Positions 9,584 to 23,052 of a stretch of 29,248 nt of DNA are shown piece after piece. The position numbers were made by a program, and so were the translations under genes. Numbering within the stretch: the stretch's first letter is position 1; each line of letters starts with the position of its first letter. A model generated the notes under the pieces. That model did no database searches and was not told the origin of the DNA. It saw only the letters and a program-made list of their open reading frames with translations. Source of the stretch: Gryganskiella cystojenkinii (taxonomy: Eukaryota > Mortierellomycota > Mortierellomycetes > Mortierellales > Mortierellaceae); NCBI GenBank assembly GCA_015852425.1, contig JAAAIG010000484.1, positions 1 through 29,248 of the forward strand. The letters are read 5' to 3'.

Positions 9584-12500
9584 ATGAGTAGCAGGTCCAA
9601 GAGAACTGCTGCCTCGGGTAGCAGCAAGTTTGCCGCGTTGAAGGAACTCAGGACGTCGGGCAGATCGCGTCTTTCTCAATACGAGGTAACCACATTTCTC
9701 ACTTTCTCACCTCAATTACATCTTTTTTTTACTTTCACACTCCATGGACCTCGGACACCTCATCGCTTTTACTCTTTCAATCGGTATACATAATAGGTCC
9801 AGGAAGCTGAGGATATCTACGAGGAAGAGGAGGACGAACGTATCATCAAGAGACTGCGTCAGGACCACTCCAACTTTGTCGAGGACGACGATGGCCGAGG
9901 CTACGCCGACGACGGGTCGGACGACCAAGAACGTTTCTCTGATGAGTTCTCGGACGAAGAGCCCGTTAAAGGTAACAACTGCAAAATGACAGGCTACCTC
10001 CGCTCCACATGATCTCGATCTCGAGTCTGTTCATTTCCCCTGACAGTGCCTTTTTTTTTCTTTCTTCCTTTGCTCACCTCAAAATAACCAGGCTCAAAAC
10101 ATAAAGGCAAGGGAAAGTCTTCAGTCAAGGACGCACCAAAACCCAAGGCCAGAGAGAACATCATGGAGGCTTTTATGAAAGCAGACTCAAGACCTAAAGC
10201 ATTCAGACCTACACCTGTAAAGTGTCTCTCCATAATCAAACTGCTTGGACATTCCAACAAAACCTTTTCTCATATCAAAACCTAACCATTCCTTTTTTTT
10301 CAACTCGCAACTCTTTCTTCTTCTTCTTCTTTGTTAGGCTAAGCGATCAGCCGAAGATGACGATTTGTTGAACTCCATCCTTCAGGGTATGGATGCACCG
10401 GCACAACCTACAATTTCAAAGAGACCTGCTGTCACACAACCCAAGCGAGTCGCGATGAGCACTCCAACAGTAAGTTGTGCAACCTCAATGGCCTTTTTTT
10501 TATGCGACGCATTATTATAACCTCACACACGCACGCACGCACACACGCACGCACACACTCACTCGGCATACCATTGTTTCATGACAAAAACAGCGGGCTC
10601 TAATTTCCAAGTTGGGACCTTTAAAGATCAAGGACGAGGAACACGATGAAGTCCCCAGGAACCTCTCTTCAAGATTGGACGATTTCCACGACAATGATTT
10701 TGATGATTTCCAACCGGATTACTCACCCGCACCGGAACCTGAAATCAAAAAGGAGTTCAAAAAGGAGGACATCAATGACCATCTCAACCGCAATAGCCCC
10801 TTCCAGGTCAGCGAAAACGAAGAGGACGATGATGCTGATGAGCCTGCTACGTTAGCAGTCAAGCCCATCATGGCCAAGAATTCAAAGTTGCCAATGCAGC
10901 TCGTCAACGACACGAGCAAGAAGGAGGTCGCAACCGTAGTCAAAAAGTCGGAGACGGATGATAACCAAAACTGGATGACTGTCGACGACAACCTGAACCA
11001 GACCTATGCAGAGACAAAAACCGAAACGGACAGTCCCACGGATGTGCAGGAATCCAACATCAAGGAGGAGGATGGTACGCTGAGGATGTACTGGCTGGAC
11101 GCCTGTGAAGTTAGAGGTGTCGTCTACTTGTTCGGCAAGGTAAAACACATCTAGTCTTTTGTAAAAGGAATAATTTTCTTGACGCTTAATCAGATTGATG
11201 GAACCTAACGTTTTCTCTTTATTTCTGATATTGTAACGGCACAGGTCCTTCAACGTTCAACAGACACCTATGTCAGTTGTTGTGTGGTCGTTCAAAACCT
11301 GGAGCGAAACCTTTATGTTTTGCCAAGGACTCATCGCATGGACAAACAAGGAAATGAAACCACAGTGGAGGTCGACCTTGCCGACGTTCTCAATGAATTC
11401 CAGGACATTTGTACATCTCACAGGGTCACAAAGGCGCTCTACAAAAATGTTAACCGCAAGTACGCCTTCGAGTTGCCTGGTATCCCCACCGTGGCAGAAT
11501 ACCTCAAGGTCATCTACAACTATTCTCGTAAGTGTTGATTTTGTTGAATCTTCTTCTCGTGAAAACGATAGATCATCTACCATTGTCATATTTTCCGGTA
11601 CCTAATTGTTCAACGCCATATAAATCTTCGTCTAATCTTTTTATTTTTATTTTTTGTTGTAGAAACGAGTCTTCCAGCCGATCTGACTGGAGAGACGTTC
11701 AGTCATGTCTTTGGAACAAACACGAATGCGTTGGAGCATTTCATTATCAAGCGTAACCTCATGGGTCCCACCTGGCTCGAGATCAAAGATGCGACCATGA
11801 ACTCTGCCAAGGTAAAAAGAACACACGTTCTCCGAAACTGTTTTTGGAGACAAGAATACAATTTCGTCCGCAGCGCTAAACACCTTTGATGTATTGTTTT
11901 TTGTAATCAAATAGTCATCATGGTGCAAAACCGAGTTTACGGTGACAAATGCAAAGAACATCAAGCCCATGAAGGATTCCCCTGATCTTCCCCCACCACC
12001 CATCTGTGTTATGTCCCTGAGCCTGAGAACTATTAATAATGAGAAGGAAAAGACCAACGAGATTGCATCCGTCAGCACATCTGTCTACCATGAAGGTAAA
12101 GACACCTGTCCGATATCGAGGCCCAGGTTTACTAAATTTTCCAGCAACAACACAGGTACACTAACATTCCCCTATATTTCCCATTTTAGTCCGCCTTGAT
12201 GGCCCAGTCGAGAACAACAGGAGGAATCTCTCAAAACAAATCTTGATCCGCAAGCTTGCCACCAGCCCGTTTCCCCCTGGATTCGATAACATTGTGGATC
12301 GCAACAGGAAAAAGATTGTCAAGATGCCCTCGGAAAGAGCCTTGTTAAACATGTTGCTCGCCCGCATCGTCAATACGGACCCGGATGTCATTGTCGGTCA
12401 TAACTTTGTTGGATTCGATCTTGATGTGTTGTTGCATCGTATGAAGCATACAAAGGCCGATCATTGGTCTCGAATCGGTCGACTTCGCAGGACAGTGTAA

Positions 12501-15500
12501 GTTGGATCGAAAAAGTCTGAGCTTGTGTGATTTGAAATATTTTATAAAAAGATTAATACCGACTACTCACAACTGAAACGATTCCTGAATGACATATATC
12601 TTTAGTTGGCCCAAGCTACAGTCAGGAGCCGGAGGCACTGGAGACACGACTGCACAGGAAAAGAACATCATGTCGGGTCGTCTGATGTGTGACACCTATC
12701 TCGGCGCCAAGGAACATATGAGAGCTTCGAGTTACAGTCTCACGAACCTGGTCTCAATGAAACTCAACATCAACCGTGACGATATCGAGTACGACAAGCT
12801 CCAGTCCTATTACTCGAGTGCGGATCAACTGGAGCGGATGTTGAAGCATTCCGACTTCGATACCTATCTCTGTGCAGAACTCATGTTCTCGCTGCAGCTG
12901 TTGCCACTCTCGAGACAACTGACGACGCTCTCGGGTAACCTGTGGTCAGCAACGTTGACGGCCGGTCGTGCGGTCCGTAACGAATACCTGTTGTTGCACG
13001 AGTTCCACAGAGACAAGTATATCTGTCCGGACAAGACCTTCAACAAGGACAACTTTAAGGACGCACCGTTGCCGCTCCCCGCAGCCGCTGCGGATGGTGA
13101 TAACGATGATCTCGATGAGGGCACTGGAGGACCTGGAGGAAGCGGTGGTGGCAAGAAGGGGGCGAAGCGTAAACCCCAGTATGCCGGTGGTCTAGTCTTG
13201 GAACCCAAGAAAGGATTTTATGATCAGTTTGTCCTGCTGTTGGATTTCAACAGTTTGTACCCCTCTATCATTCAAGAGTACAATATCTGTTTCACGACCG
13301 TGAAACTGGATAACACCAAGGAGGATACGTTACCAGAGTACCCCGAGGAAGGTCTGCCCAAAGGTATCTTGCCTCGACTCTTGGAGAACCTGGTGAGCCG
13401 TCGTCGTGAAGTCAAGAGGCTTATGAAGAACGCTACCGGCGCCACGTATGAAGAGGTAAGAAACAAAGAGATTTACCTACTGCATCTATTGGGTGTTCAT
13501 GATTTTTTTTGCTGTGGGCGCTCTTATGCTGTAATACTTACAATTTATGTTTTTGTGAATCATTAGTACAACATTCGTCAGCAAGGTTTGAAGTTGACTG
13601 CCAACTCGATGTACGGATGTCTCGGAGCAGCGTATTCTCGGTTTTACGCCAAACAGCTGGCTATGTTGATCACGTCCCGTGGTCGAGAGATTCTTCAAAA
13701 CACAGTTGATCTGGCGACCCAGAATGGATTGGATGTCATCTATGGTGACACAGATTCGATCATGATCAACACTAACACGACCAAGATTGAGGAGGTGAAA
13801 CCCGTCGCGGATGGTCTCAAAAAGCTCGTGAACGCGCGTTACAAGCTCTTGGAGATTGAGATGGATGGCATGTACCAGCGCATGCTGCTGTTAAAGAAGA
13901 AGAAGTATGCCGCGTTGGTGGTCCAGGAGAAGAATGGTCGGTACGAGAGATCGATTGAGAAGAAGGGTCTGGACACGGTCAGACGTGACTGGTGTGGACT
14001 GAGTCACGATGTCTCCAAGTAAGTTTTAAAAACACTTGTGTGTGCATATACAATAAGTTAATAGGATGGACCAGAGGCAAGTAATCTGTGGTCCTAATAT
14101 CCTTTCCTTACAATTTTTAGCTATGTATTGGATCAGATCCTGGCCAACGATAACAAGGATCGTGAGCAAGTCCTTGAGAACATTCATAATTACCTCCGCA
14201 TCGTGGGTGAGGAGACCCGTAAGGGCCTTATTCCCATGGAAAAGTTTGTTGTCAACAAGGTAATAACCTCTGAAGTGGTACTCTGTGACAGCTGGAACAG
14301 TGAACAGAGAAAAAATGTTTTACTTAGTAGTTTTTTTGCTGGGCTATCTACAAATAGGGTCTCACAAAGTCTCCGGAGGATTATGCTGATGCCAAGGTGC
14401 AGCCTCATGTCCAGGTCGCGTTGAGAATGAAGAGCAAGGGTATCAGTGTTCGTGCCGGTGACACCGTCCCGTACGTGATCTGCATCCACGACGGTACCAC
14501 TGCACCATCCAAGGGAGGTTATGCTGAACGTGCCTATCACCCTGATGAGGTCAGACAGCCTGGATCGGGCCTCACCATCGGTAAGTCGACTTTTCTGCAA
14601 TGCCTTTAGTATTTACTATCACTACAATCAATACCATCTAACCCTTTTGATAACCTTTATTGCCCAAATAGATTTTGAATACTACCTGGCCAACCAAGTG
14701 CACCCTCCTCTGGATAGATTGTGTGGACCGATCGAGGGAACGGATGCATCCCGCTTGGCTGACTGCTTGGGTCTGGACACGACCAAATTCCGTTCCTCTG
14801 CACAGGCCAATGTCGAGAATGATGAGCTTCAGTCATATGGATCAACAATCACGGATGCAGAACGGTACAAAGATGCAGAGCCACTTCAATTCTTGTGCCG
14901 GAGTTGTCAGACGAGCTTTTCATGCACCGCGTTGCATATGGAGAAGGTATTGTTGATCTTCAAGCATGTTTTCGATCGTTTTTTATATACTGATCTCTTT
15001 ATTTTGAGACATGTGATTCTTTTGATACTGATCTTGTCAATTTCTTGTCGCTTTTAATAGGACTCAACGAGTCATTTCGGACTCCAGTGCCCAAGTTGCT
15101 CCTCGATTGTGCAACCGGCTTCAGCGACAGTGCAGTTGACGAACGCGATCCGGAAATATATCCAACGGTTCTATCAGGGATGGGTTGTTTGTGACGATCA
15201 AGGATGCAAGAACCGGACCCGTATGGTCAGTGTGGTCGGTCGTCGTTGTCTCTCTGAGGGTTGTCGCGGTCGCATGAACACAGAGTATTCAGCCGAGGCG
15301 TTGTACACGCAATTGTCGTATTTTGGTCATATTTTTGATCTGACCAAGGCATTGGAAAAGATTGATTTCAACCAGCATGGCGCGGTCCAGGTCCAGATGG
15401 AACAAAATCGTGATTTGGTTCGACAACTCAAGGCGACCGCGGACCGTTATATCAAGAAGAGTGGTCAACATGAGGTCGATCTCTCACAACTGTTTAGTTT

Positions 15501-15525
15501 TATCAAGGTCTCGTCGACCCGGTGA
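9584..15525 (+). CDS. POL1: DNA polymerase alpha catalytic subunit (family B)
   Basis: There are fifteen exons: 9584-9685, 9797-9971, 10092-10216, 10338-10469, 10594-11139, 11245-11527, 11663-11811, 11915-12095, 12190-12496, 12606-13455, 13567-14018, 14121-14259, 14358-14580, 14672-14946 and 15061-15525. The product has 1467 residues, matching yeast (about 1468) and human (about 1462). It is the polymerase subunit of the primase complex that extends RNA primers at origins and on Okazaki fragments in the nucleus. The acidic, disordered N-terminus (1-330) carries the GNSPF-like NSPFQV segment. The polymerase core has motif [11 protein letters not shown] (D880), motif [11 protein letters not shown] (958-967) and motif C YGDTDS (1009-1014). 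The exonuclease-like fold is present, but I see no proofreading acidic set, as usual for alpha. The C-terminal zinc modules use C1297, C1300, C1323, C1326 and C1357, C1362, C1376, C1381. All 14 introns (91-135 nt) are GT-AG. Confidence 0.97.
10523..10562. repeat. CA/CACG microsatellite inside a POL1 intron
   Basis: Mixed CACA and CGCA units run for about 40 bp within the intron at 10470-10593. It lies outside coding sequence and clear of both splice sites. Confidence 0.65.
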
Positions 15526-16394
15526 AAAAATCATCTCCGTCCTAGAAGAAAACGATCATTCTTTTGTAGAAAACATGAAGTATTAATAATTGGTACAAAC
15601 AGAAAAAAAAACCATCAAAACAGACAAAAAAAATATAATAATTGATAATTGCATACGCGGACATGAACTTGAACGGCACCATCGAGATCCGGGAACACTT
15701 TCCAACCATTGGGGCTCATTTCGGCGTGGGCGCCCCCAATCTATCGCAGAATATTATTGCATTTGATCCTGTTCCTGGTTTTCTTGTTTGAAGGTGCATC
15801 ATGTAGCACCTCAGCAGAGCTATGAACGAAAACACAGCATATGGCACTGCGTTCCTATTGCGCCTCAAAATTTGTTCGCTTTGAGATGATTTTTTTTTTT
15901 TTTGGTTACGAATATGAACCAAAAATATGAGCTCTTTGCTCTTTTCTTTTCATCGCCATCACTTCGTGGCACACACACTTTCTTTCCTTTGTATAAAGGC
16001 AGTCTTGTTCGCCCTCTTCTCGTGGATCAAATGATCAACCGAAGCGAACGAAAGCAAAGATTGTTCCGTGTGGGATGTTGCTTTGCGTGGGCTAAAGGCT
16101 GTGGAGAGAGAAATGAAGCAATGAACTTTGTTGGGCGCACGGTCAAAGAGAAGACAGACGGCACATGTCGATGGTACAGTAGACTATTCACTCCCTCGCC
16201 CTCTCTCTTACTTTGACGGCTTTGGTTTTCTCTTTCTGTTCGCTTTAGTTTCTTTTCCTCTTTGTTCGCCATCCCCAATCAGCAATCATCCACTCTCTTC
16301 AAATTCACATTCCTCATTCCTCTCATTCCCTTTTTTTTTCCGCCTGTTCTCGTTCCCTTCCAGTCAAATTTCTCATATTAACACTTCTTCTACT
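15526..16394. other. Spacer between POL1 and STT4
   Basis: The POL1 3' end is A/T-rich (15580-15650). A more GC-balanced patch at about 15655-15790 holds a 42-codon open frame. From about 16180 the sequence turns pyrimidine-rich, as expected for the STT4 leader. There is no recognised gene and no tRNA. Promoter elements for STT4 must lie here, but none was identified with confidence. Confidence 0.5.
15663..15791 (+). other. Isolated 42-codon open frame, possible gene remnant or microprotein
   Basis: ATG at 15663 to TGA at 15789-15791. The first 25 or so codons favour C or G at the third position, like the coding exons around them, while flanking DNA is A/T-rich. It includes EIREHFPTIGAHFGVG and ends DPVPGFLV. 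I do not recognise the family. It contains an ATTGGGG/CCCCAAT inverted repeat (15708-15714 and 15734-15740). It could be a decayed exon, a short real protein or chance. Confidence 0.2.
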
Positions 16395-16402
16395 ATGAGC
16401 GT
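16395..16402 (+). other. 8-nt first coding exon of STT4
   Basis: ATGAGCGT is followed by a consensus donor (GTAAGT at 16403), and the acceptor TTGTAG at 16476 completes a Val codon. The result is MSVLGFDLHAQIL, with the frame intact. No other in-frame ATG is available at the start of the conserved N-terminus. Confidence 0.65.
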
Positions 16403-19400
16403 GTAAGTTTGCACGCAACCTGCTCAATTGACAAATATTCACATACCTCTGTTATTGACACCTTTTTTTATTGTAGCCTCGGATTCGATTTGCACGCTCA
16501 GATCCTTTCGAGTCTTGCCTCGACGCTGGCCAAGGACTCAACCACCACCGTTGATGAGGTTCAAAGGCTCATCCGGGTTGGACCCGCTCTGCCCTTGACC
16601 AGTCAACCTTCTTCACCCAAACCTTCCAACAATGGGTCTGAGAAATCCATCACCTCCGCCGAGCACGTCTTGACCGAGGGTGGACTCATGGTGCGGTCTT
16701 TTTCTGTTTCGATTGCGCTCCGACACGACTGACAAAACAGATGGAACAAAAGCAGGCTGCTAACTGATAATGTCCAATTCTCACATCATTCTCCGCTGGA
16801 ACACTGTTAGACCATGCGCCACCAACACGCCTTGATTGCTCAGGCCAAGTTTGCAGCCGAGTCCTCGGGCCAGTTTGATCAGGATTTGGTTCCCCGTCTC
16901 TGTGGATACCTGCACTCCTTGCCTAGCTTCCAGTTCACGGATGGCCTTGGACTCAAGGGTAACAAAAAAAAAAAAAAACGCCTCAGAAAAAGTCTTGTGC
17001 TCCTGATATTTTTACTCTTCAAAGAAGTTTTTGCTGTCTTCCCTCTAACTTGAACACGTGTACTCTTTTGGACAAAAATAGGCAAGTCTGCTGCGGACAA
17101 CCTAACCCTGAGTTTGACCACCCATCTTCTCGCCATCGCCGCCAAGCGCCCAACTGTTCGCCAGGAGATCTTGGACTCTGTTTGGTGGTACCTGAGCAAG
17201 CTCTCGACCCTTGTTGCGTCCGGTAACGGTATGTCCTCTCGACTGAATACTCTTAGAATTGACTATGCGGGTCCGCACAACTCATCCCATGCGTATTTCC
17301 TTTGGCGTCATTAGCTGTCAAGATTTGCGAGTTCGTCTTGCCCTCGCTTAACGGTCTTTGGACTGCCTTGGAAACCTCGACCTTGGCCTTTGAGCCCAAG
17401 GATTTCGCGGATCTTGTTGCACATTCGAGCGCCTTCTTGTCCAACGAGACCTCGGACCATATCCGCAAAGCCATTGGAACGATTAAACAGGAAACCGCCA
17501 ACATCTATGCGAGACGTGTTTTAATCCAATATGCTCGTGAGGGCATCGTCTTGAGCTCTAACCGCGTGCTTCTTCAGGTCTTGACGGTCAAGAGAAATAT
17601 GATTGGACGGATCATCGATAATCAAATACCTCAACCGAGTAAAGCCAACGGTGCCTTGTACGGACATGCCAAAGTCAACGGCAAGCACGCTGTCGAGCAC
17701 AGCGAAGATGATGGTCCTTCTCAACACCAGGACGCTGCTTCCTCGAGTGCTTCCTTGGTCCCAGCGGAGCTTGTGACCGTCAAGTCCTTTGAGGAGATTT
17801 GGACTGCTCTCCTGATCAAGCCCGCAAAGCTCAACGCTGCAGCCGGACAGTATGATTTGACCAAGGTGATGCGCACAGAGTACATCCAGTCCCTGCAGTT
17901 CTTTGCTGACATTCGCGAGTTAGCGAACGAGCTCCTTGCCAAGGGCAGTGCCTCGCACGAGTTTTATTATGCCGAAATCATGGGCATCGCTTTGGTGAGA
18001 ACAAACTTGCAAAGATTTTTTCCGACGATTGAGGTTTGCTCTATGAAGCGTGTATTTACTAACCTAACACTGTATCAACCCTTTTTCAGCAATTGGCATC
18101 CTTGGCTAGTATCTATATTCAGGAATTGGATGACGTTCTTCCCTCACACATCTCCAACTGTCTCTTCAACAACGTGCACAAAGGCGAGTTCTGGATCCAC
18201 AGTGCAGCTCTGGATTGCTCCGCCGTGATTGGCATCAACTTTGCTGAGGCGAACCGTGAGCTTTCCGCGTTGTTGCAACAGTTCCTGACCACGCCTTCGC
18301 CCATCTTTGATGGGGCCGATTATGCTCTTATCCAGGCTGCTGCTGTGGAGCGACTTGCCCAAAATTTGAACCAGCCCTCGGCCGGAGAGAGCGTGGCGTT
18401 GTCAACAGTCTATGCGCTGTTGAATATTCTTTACAGCCACAACACGGCATCCAGGGACGAGATCCCTGTTCATGAACAGTCGGCCAAGATCCAAGAGAAC
18501 ATTGTCTCTGCCATCTCCAAGATTGCTTGTGTTCTGAAGAGTGAGAAGGTAATACGAATGGTCCATTGCGATCGCTATGGAACTGAAGGTCTTACATGAC
18601 AGAGAATGTTCATTAACGTGTTTAATACCTTTTTTTTTATTATCTCTGCAGATCACTCCTTTGGTCCTTTCGATGCTGGCTCAACAGATCCGTCATCACA
18701 GCCCCAGCCTGGACTGCATCATTGTCTATCGTTTGACGGATGTCGCCCTCACTGGATCGTTGCACTCGTTCAACGATATCACCCAGGTCCTCGGTAACCT
18801 TGTCAAGAATGCGAACGCCACAGACCGCAAGGCGATTTCCAAGGAGCTTTCCCAAGCTGTAAGTGACAATCTAAAAGCCAACAATCTATTCCGCACGGGA
18901 AAACTCACACAAAACTATATTTAGTAACGATCTTCATTATTTTATTTCAAACTCCAGGTCATTGTCAGTCTTGCGCGCTTGGCCAAGACGATCCACAGTC
19001 GTCCAGAGTTCTACCACGCGTACATGGTCAGCTTGCTCAAGTTGATCATTGAGAAGGCGGTCATTGCTCAATCGAGCGGTAGTGGCAGCAAACGCGGGGG
19101 TAATGCCTCGAAGGGCGGTGCCAACCCTCTGTCGACCAGCCTCGGTCAGCTTTTGTCTGTTCTTAGCCAGTTGCTTTCCCATGACGATTTTGAGCCTCAC
19201 CTCAAGCCCAGCAAGGACGACGTCAAGCTCTTTAGAGATGCCTGGTTCCATTGCATCTTGCTCGATTACGTCAAGCAGTCGGCTTCGTACAAGGACGCGA
19301 ACCAAGTTTTATTGAGGATTGCTCGCAAAACCCCTGCTTTCGTCTCGGGTGATCACGGATCGAATGCTTACCTCGAAGGTGAACTCGAGTACAACTCGGT

Positions 19401-22400
19401 CCTGCCCCGTGGCATTCAGGATGACCACAAGGCTGCCATGCGCGCCATGTTAACCAGCTACCTGCCCGGTCAGACCGTTGCGATCAAAGCCCTGAGCTCG
19501 GCCAAGGTCGTTTTCTTGTTGTCGATTTACCATGTCGAGACAATGCGAAGCCGTCAAGGAAACTGCTCGTTTATCCTTCAGTACTTTATGAACGTGGGTA
19601 TCAACGATGGCGGCTTGACTAGTTGTTTGGAGGCAATCGCAGATCAAGTCATTAGTGTTTTCACCTCCGAGTCGCAGTCCAAGGTTCTTTCGCATGCACT
19701 TGATGACAACGTTCGTCAGCAGGTGCGGAGCCTCGTTCTCGGATGTGCTCATCGTCTCAAGCGTGTCAGTTCCTTGGCTCACAAGTGGGTCCATCGCATC
19801 ATCAACTCGTTCCCTCAGCTCATGTGCGACAAGGCCCTGGTGGCGCTTGTTTTGGAGCTGAGCGAGTTGCTTTGGCTCAGTTGCGAGAACGAGTTGACAG
19901 ACGAGTACTGCCCCGTGTACACGTTCACGTCAGCCAAGGTCAATGTCACGATCGACCTCCCGGATTCGTACCCTTACCGTCGCGAGCTTTTGACCAAATT
20001 TGTCGAGTTGACACGCAAGTGGATTGCAGCAGCGATGGCCAACTCGCCCCAGGAGGTCGATGCTTTGCTCCAAGATTACTTGGCCCAGACGGAAAAGATC
20101 CACACCGGCATCAGTCGTGTCCATATGGGTCGTACCCTTGCCGCCCGCGCTGGCAAGGACCTGACCAAGAACCATAACTGCTTTGATGGTCTTGGAAACC
20201 TCCCAGGAGCGATCCTTGACAACTCATCCGTATTTTTCCAAGAGTTCTCCGCTCGTCGTCGTTACCAGGGTGAGATTGGAGGTATGGAGAACTTTTCGGC
20301 TGTTTATGCTCGCGAGACAGGTTCAGCCCTTCAGAGTCAGTTGCCCACTCTCCGCGAGAATCTCCAAACGATGGTTCAGCAGGTCAAGGATGACAAGTTT
20401 GTCTCGAACCACGACCTTGCGAATGCTCTTCACCGTGCTGTGAGTGCCCTTGTGACCCTCGATAAGATCGAGGAGGATCTGGTCAAGATGGTCGCGTGGA
20501 TCCCCATTTATCTGTTCACGCCTGACTCCTTGAAAATCGGTACTTCGGTCTGGAACTGGCTTATTACAGAGAAACCCAACGTCGAGAAGCGTCTTATGAC
20601 TGAAGTCGCTGCTGGGTGGGCATGGGCTGCTCGACACCAGAAAGGTTTGTTTTCGCCTTTGCTGAACTCTGAGGACCCCTTCCGAGTCCGTATGGAATAT
20701 GCGCCCACTGATAAGAAAGCCCGTCAACGTACCTACAAGATTGCCTCCTACCTCTTTGCGCCCCACATTATCTGGATCGAGTTCTTGTCCAGCCGGTTCC
20801 AGGCGACTCGTTACAGTAATCGTGACATGGTCGAGACGTTCACCCGTTTGCTCCTGCTGACGTTTGACAAGGATCTCAATATGAGTACCCACCCGTTGGC
20901 GAGAGAGGGTCGATTCCAGCTCTTGTTGTTGGGTCTTCGTCTCTTGCAGAGCAACCGAATGGAGGCCATGATCGAGTACCGACTCCGGGATGCAATCTAC
21001 CTGTCCGCACTCTCCTGGTTCGAGTTGAACCCTCGCTGGTCTTATGGTGGCAACAAGATGTTGAGCAAGACCGAGACCAGAATCATGAAAGAGTTTGGCG
21101 TTGCTTTGGAACACGACAAGGTTCATTTGAGCTCGATCCTCTCGAGTATTAAAGCCGCATCGGATGCTGACACCAACTATGTCTTCACCGACAAGTTGAC
21201 TCGAGATGCCATCATCCGAAAGCACTCTCAGTCGCGTCGTTTGCTCCAGCTGTTGACCGAGAACGAGTTGAACCGTCTCGGTGTCTGGAGTACACCTTTG
21301 GTGTTGAATGGCACTGCACCTGAGGTCAATACTCACGAGAAGACCATGTCTGAGGAAGGTTGGCGTAATTTGGTCCGCTTCGCTTGGTCTATCTCGGCTT
21401 CTTTGGCCTTCCAGCTCATGTCGAGATTTAAGAACACATTTATTCCTAGTGAACTTGGGCGACTTCTTGCGAACGATCCTTTTGCAGCTGTCGGTGACGC
21501 TGACGCGATTCAAATCTTGTTGGGTGAAGGTACTCTCCGTTACTCGGCATCGCAGCTCAAGTACCTCTTGTTCTGGCAGCCTGTTCCTTCGATCACGGCC
21601 ATCTCGTACTTCCAGCCCGCGTTCCATAACAACCCGATGGTTCTTCAGTATGCCATGCGATCGCTTGAGCATTCTCCTGTAGAGGTCGTCTTCTTCTACG
21701 TCCCTCAGATCGTCCAAGCCTTGCGTCATGATGACCTCGGCTACGTCGAAAAGTACATTATGCGCGCTGCCCGCGTCTCCCAGCTGTTTGCTCATCAGAT
21801 CATCTGGAACATGAAGGCCAACATGTACAAGGACAACAAGAGCGAGGTCCCCGATGCGCTCAAGCCCACTCTTGACAGAGTCATTGACAACATTGTCAAG
21901 GGATTGTCAGGTGAGGATAAGTCGTTCTATGAACGTGAATTCAGCTTCTTTAACCAGGTCACCAACATTTCTGGAATCCTTATGCCGTTGGTCAAGAAGA
22001 CCAAGCCGGAGAAGAAGAAAAAGATTGACGAGGAGATGGCCAAGATTGTTGTCGACGTTGGTGTTTACTTGCCCAGTAACCCTGAGGGTGTGGTTGTAGA
22101 TATCGACAAGAAGTCTGGGCGCCCCTTGCAAAGTCATGCCAAGACCCCATTCATGGCCACGTTCAAGGTCCGAAAGACCCGTGAGGAGTCGACCCTTGAC
22201 AAGGCGATCAAAAAGCGTGGATCTGCTGAAGAAGAAGCCGAGGAACAGATCCCCAAGCATTACGATGTCTGGCAATCCGCCATTTTCAAGGTCGGAGACG
22301 ATTGTCGTCAGGATGTGCTCGCGATCCAACTGATTGCAGTCTTCAAGAACATTTTCACAAACGTCGGTTTGGACTTGTACCTGTTCCCGTACCGTGTCGT

Positions 22401-23052
22401 CGCCACGGCCCCCGGGTGCGGCATGGTTGATGTTATCCCCAACTCGATTTCGCGTGATCAGCTCGGTCGTGAAAAGGTTAACAACTTGCAGGATTATTTC
22501 TTGACCAAGTACGGTGGTATGGACTCGATCGAGTACCAACAGGCCCGCAACAACTTTATCCAGTCTGTCGCTTCGTACTCTGTGGTCTCGTATTTGCTCC
22601 AGTTCAAGGATCGTCACAACGGCAACATCATGATTGATGATGACGGTCATGTGATCCATATCGATTTCGGATTCATTCTCGACATCTCCCCCGGTGGAAA
22701 CATCAATTTCGAGTCCTCGCCTTTCAAGTTGACTTCAGAGATGATCCAGATTATGGGATCGAGTGTGGAAGACCAAGGGTACAGATGGTTCTGTGAACTC
22801 TGCGTCAAGGCCTATTTGGCCTCGAGACCGTATGCGGAGCAAATCATGCAGTTGGTCTCATTGATGCTCGAATCGGGTCTGCCTTGCTTCCGAGGCGAGA
22901 CGATCAAGCGGATGCGTTCCCGGTTCCAGTTGGATCGCTCTGAGCGTGCGGCGGCCGAGTTTATCAAGGAACGTGTGGATGAGTCTCATTTGAACAAGCG
23001 TACGGTCCTTTATGATTCCTTCCAAAAGGCCACCAACGGTATTCCTTATTAA
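16395..23052 (+). CDS. STT4: Phosphatidylinositol 4-kinase, type III alpha (Stt4/PI4KA)
   Basis: There are eight exons: 16395-16402, 16477-16690, 16811-16958, 17082-17228, 17315-17994, 18090-18548, 18652-18858 and 18958-23052. The product has 1985 residues (yeast Stt4 1900, human PI4KA about 2100). It makes PtdIns4P from phosphatidylinositol at the plasma membrane, feeding PI(4,5)P2, cell-wall and actin signalling. A long helical-solenoid region is followed by a PIK accessory helical domain near 1423-1580 and the lipid-kinase domain at about 1722-1985. That domain has GDDCRQD, the catalytic DRHNGN (D1839) and IDFGF (DFG Asp 1857), then an SPFKLT activation segment and FCELCVKAYLA, which are diagnostic of the Stt4 class rather than Pik1. 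The last exon alone encodes 1364 residues. The 8-nt first exon and the unusual donor GTGCGG of intron 2 (after 16690) are the least certain points. Confidence 0.96.

Noticed and set aside
14066..14120. Possible extra coding exon within the POL1 intron at 14019-14120
   Set aside because: Joining 14018 directly to 14121 gives the conserved HDVSNYVLDQIL with correct phase, and no insertion is needed.
15650..15800. tRNA-like folding around the GGGG/CCCC hairpin
   Set aside because: No A-box or B-box consensus and no cloverleaf could be drawn on either strand.
20323..21795. 490-codon open frame on the minus strand inside STT4
   Set aside because: It lies wholly within the long last STT4 exon, whose plus-strand frame is clearly conserved. 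The composition is rich in D, R, L, V and Q, as expected for the complement of C/G-ending codons. It matches no recognised family.
21907..22659. 250-codon open frame on the minus strand across the STT4 kinase domain
   Set aside because: It is antisense to the catalytic motifs GDDCRQD to DRHNG, and the open frame follows from codon bias on the other strand.
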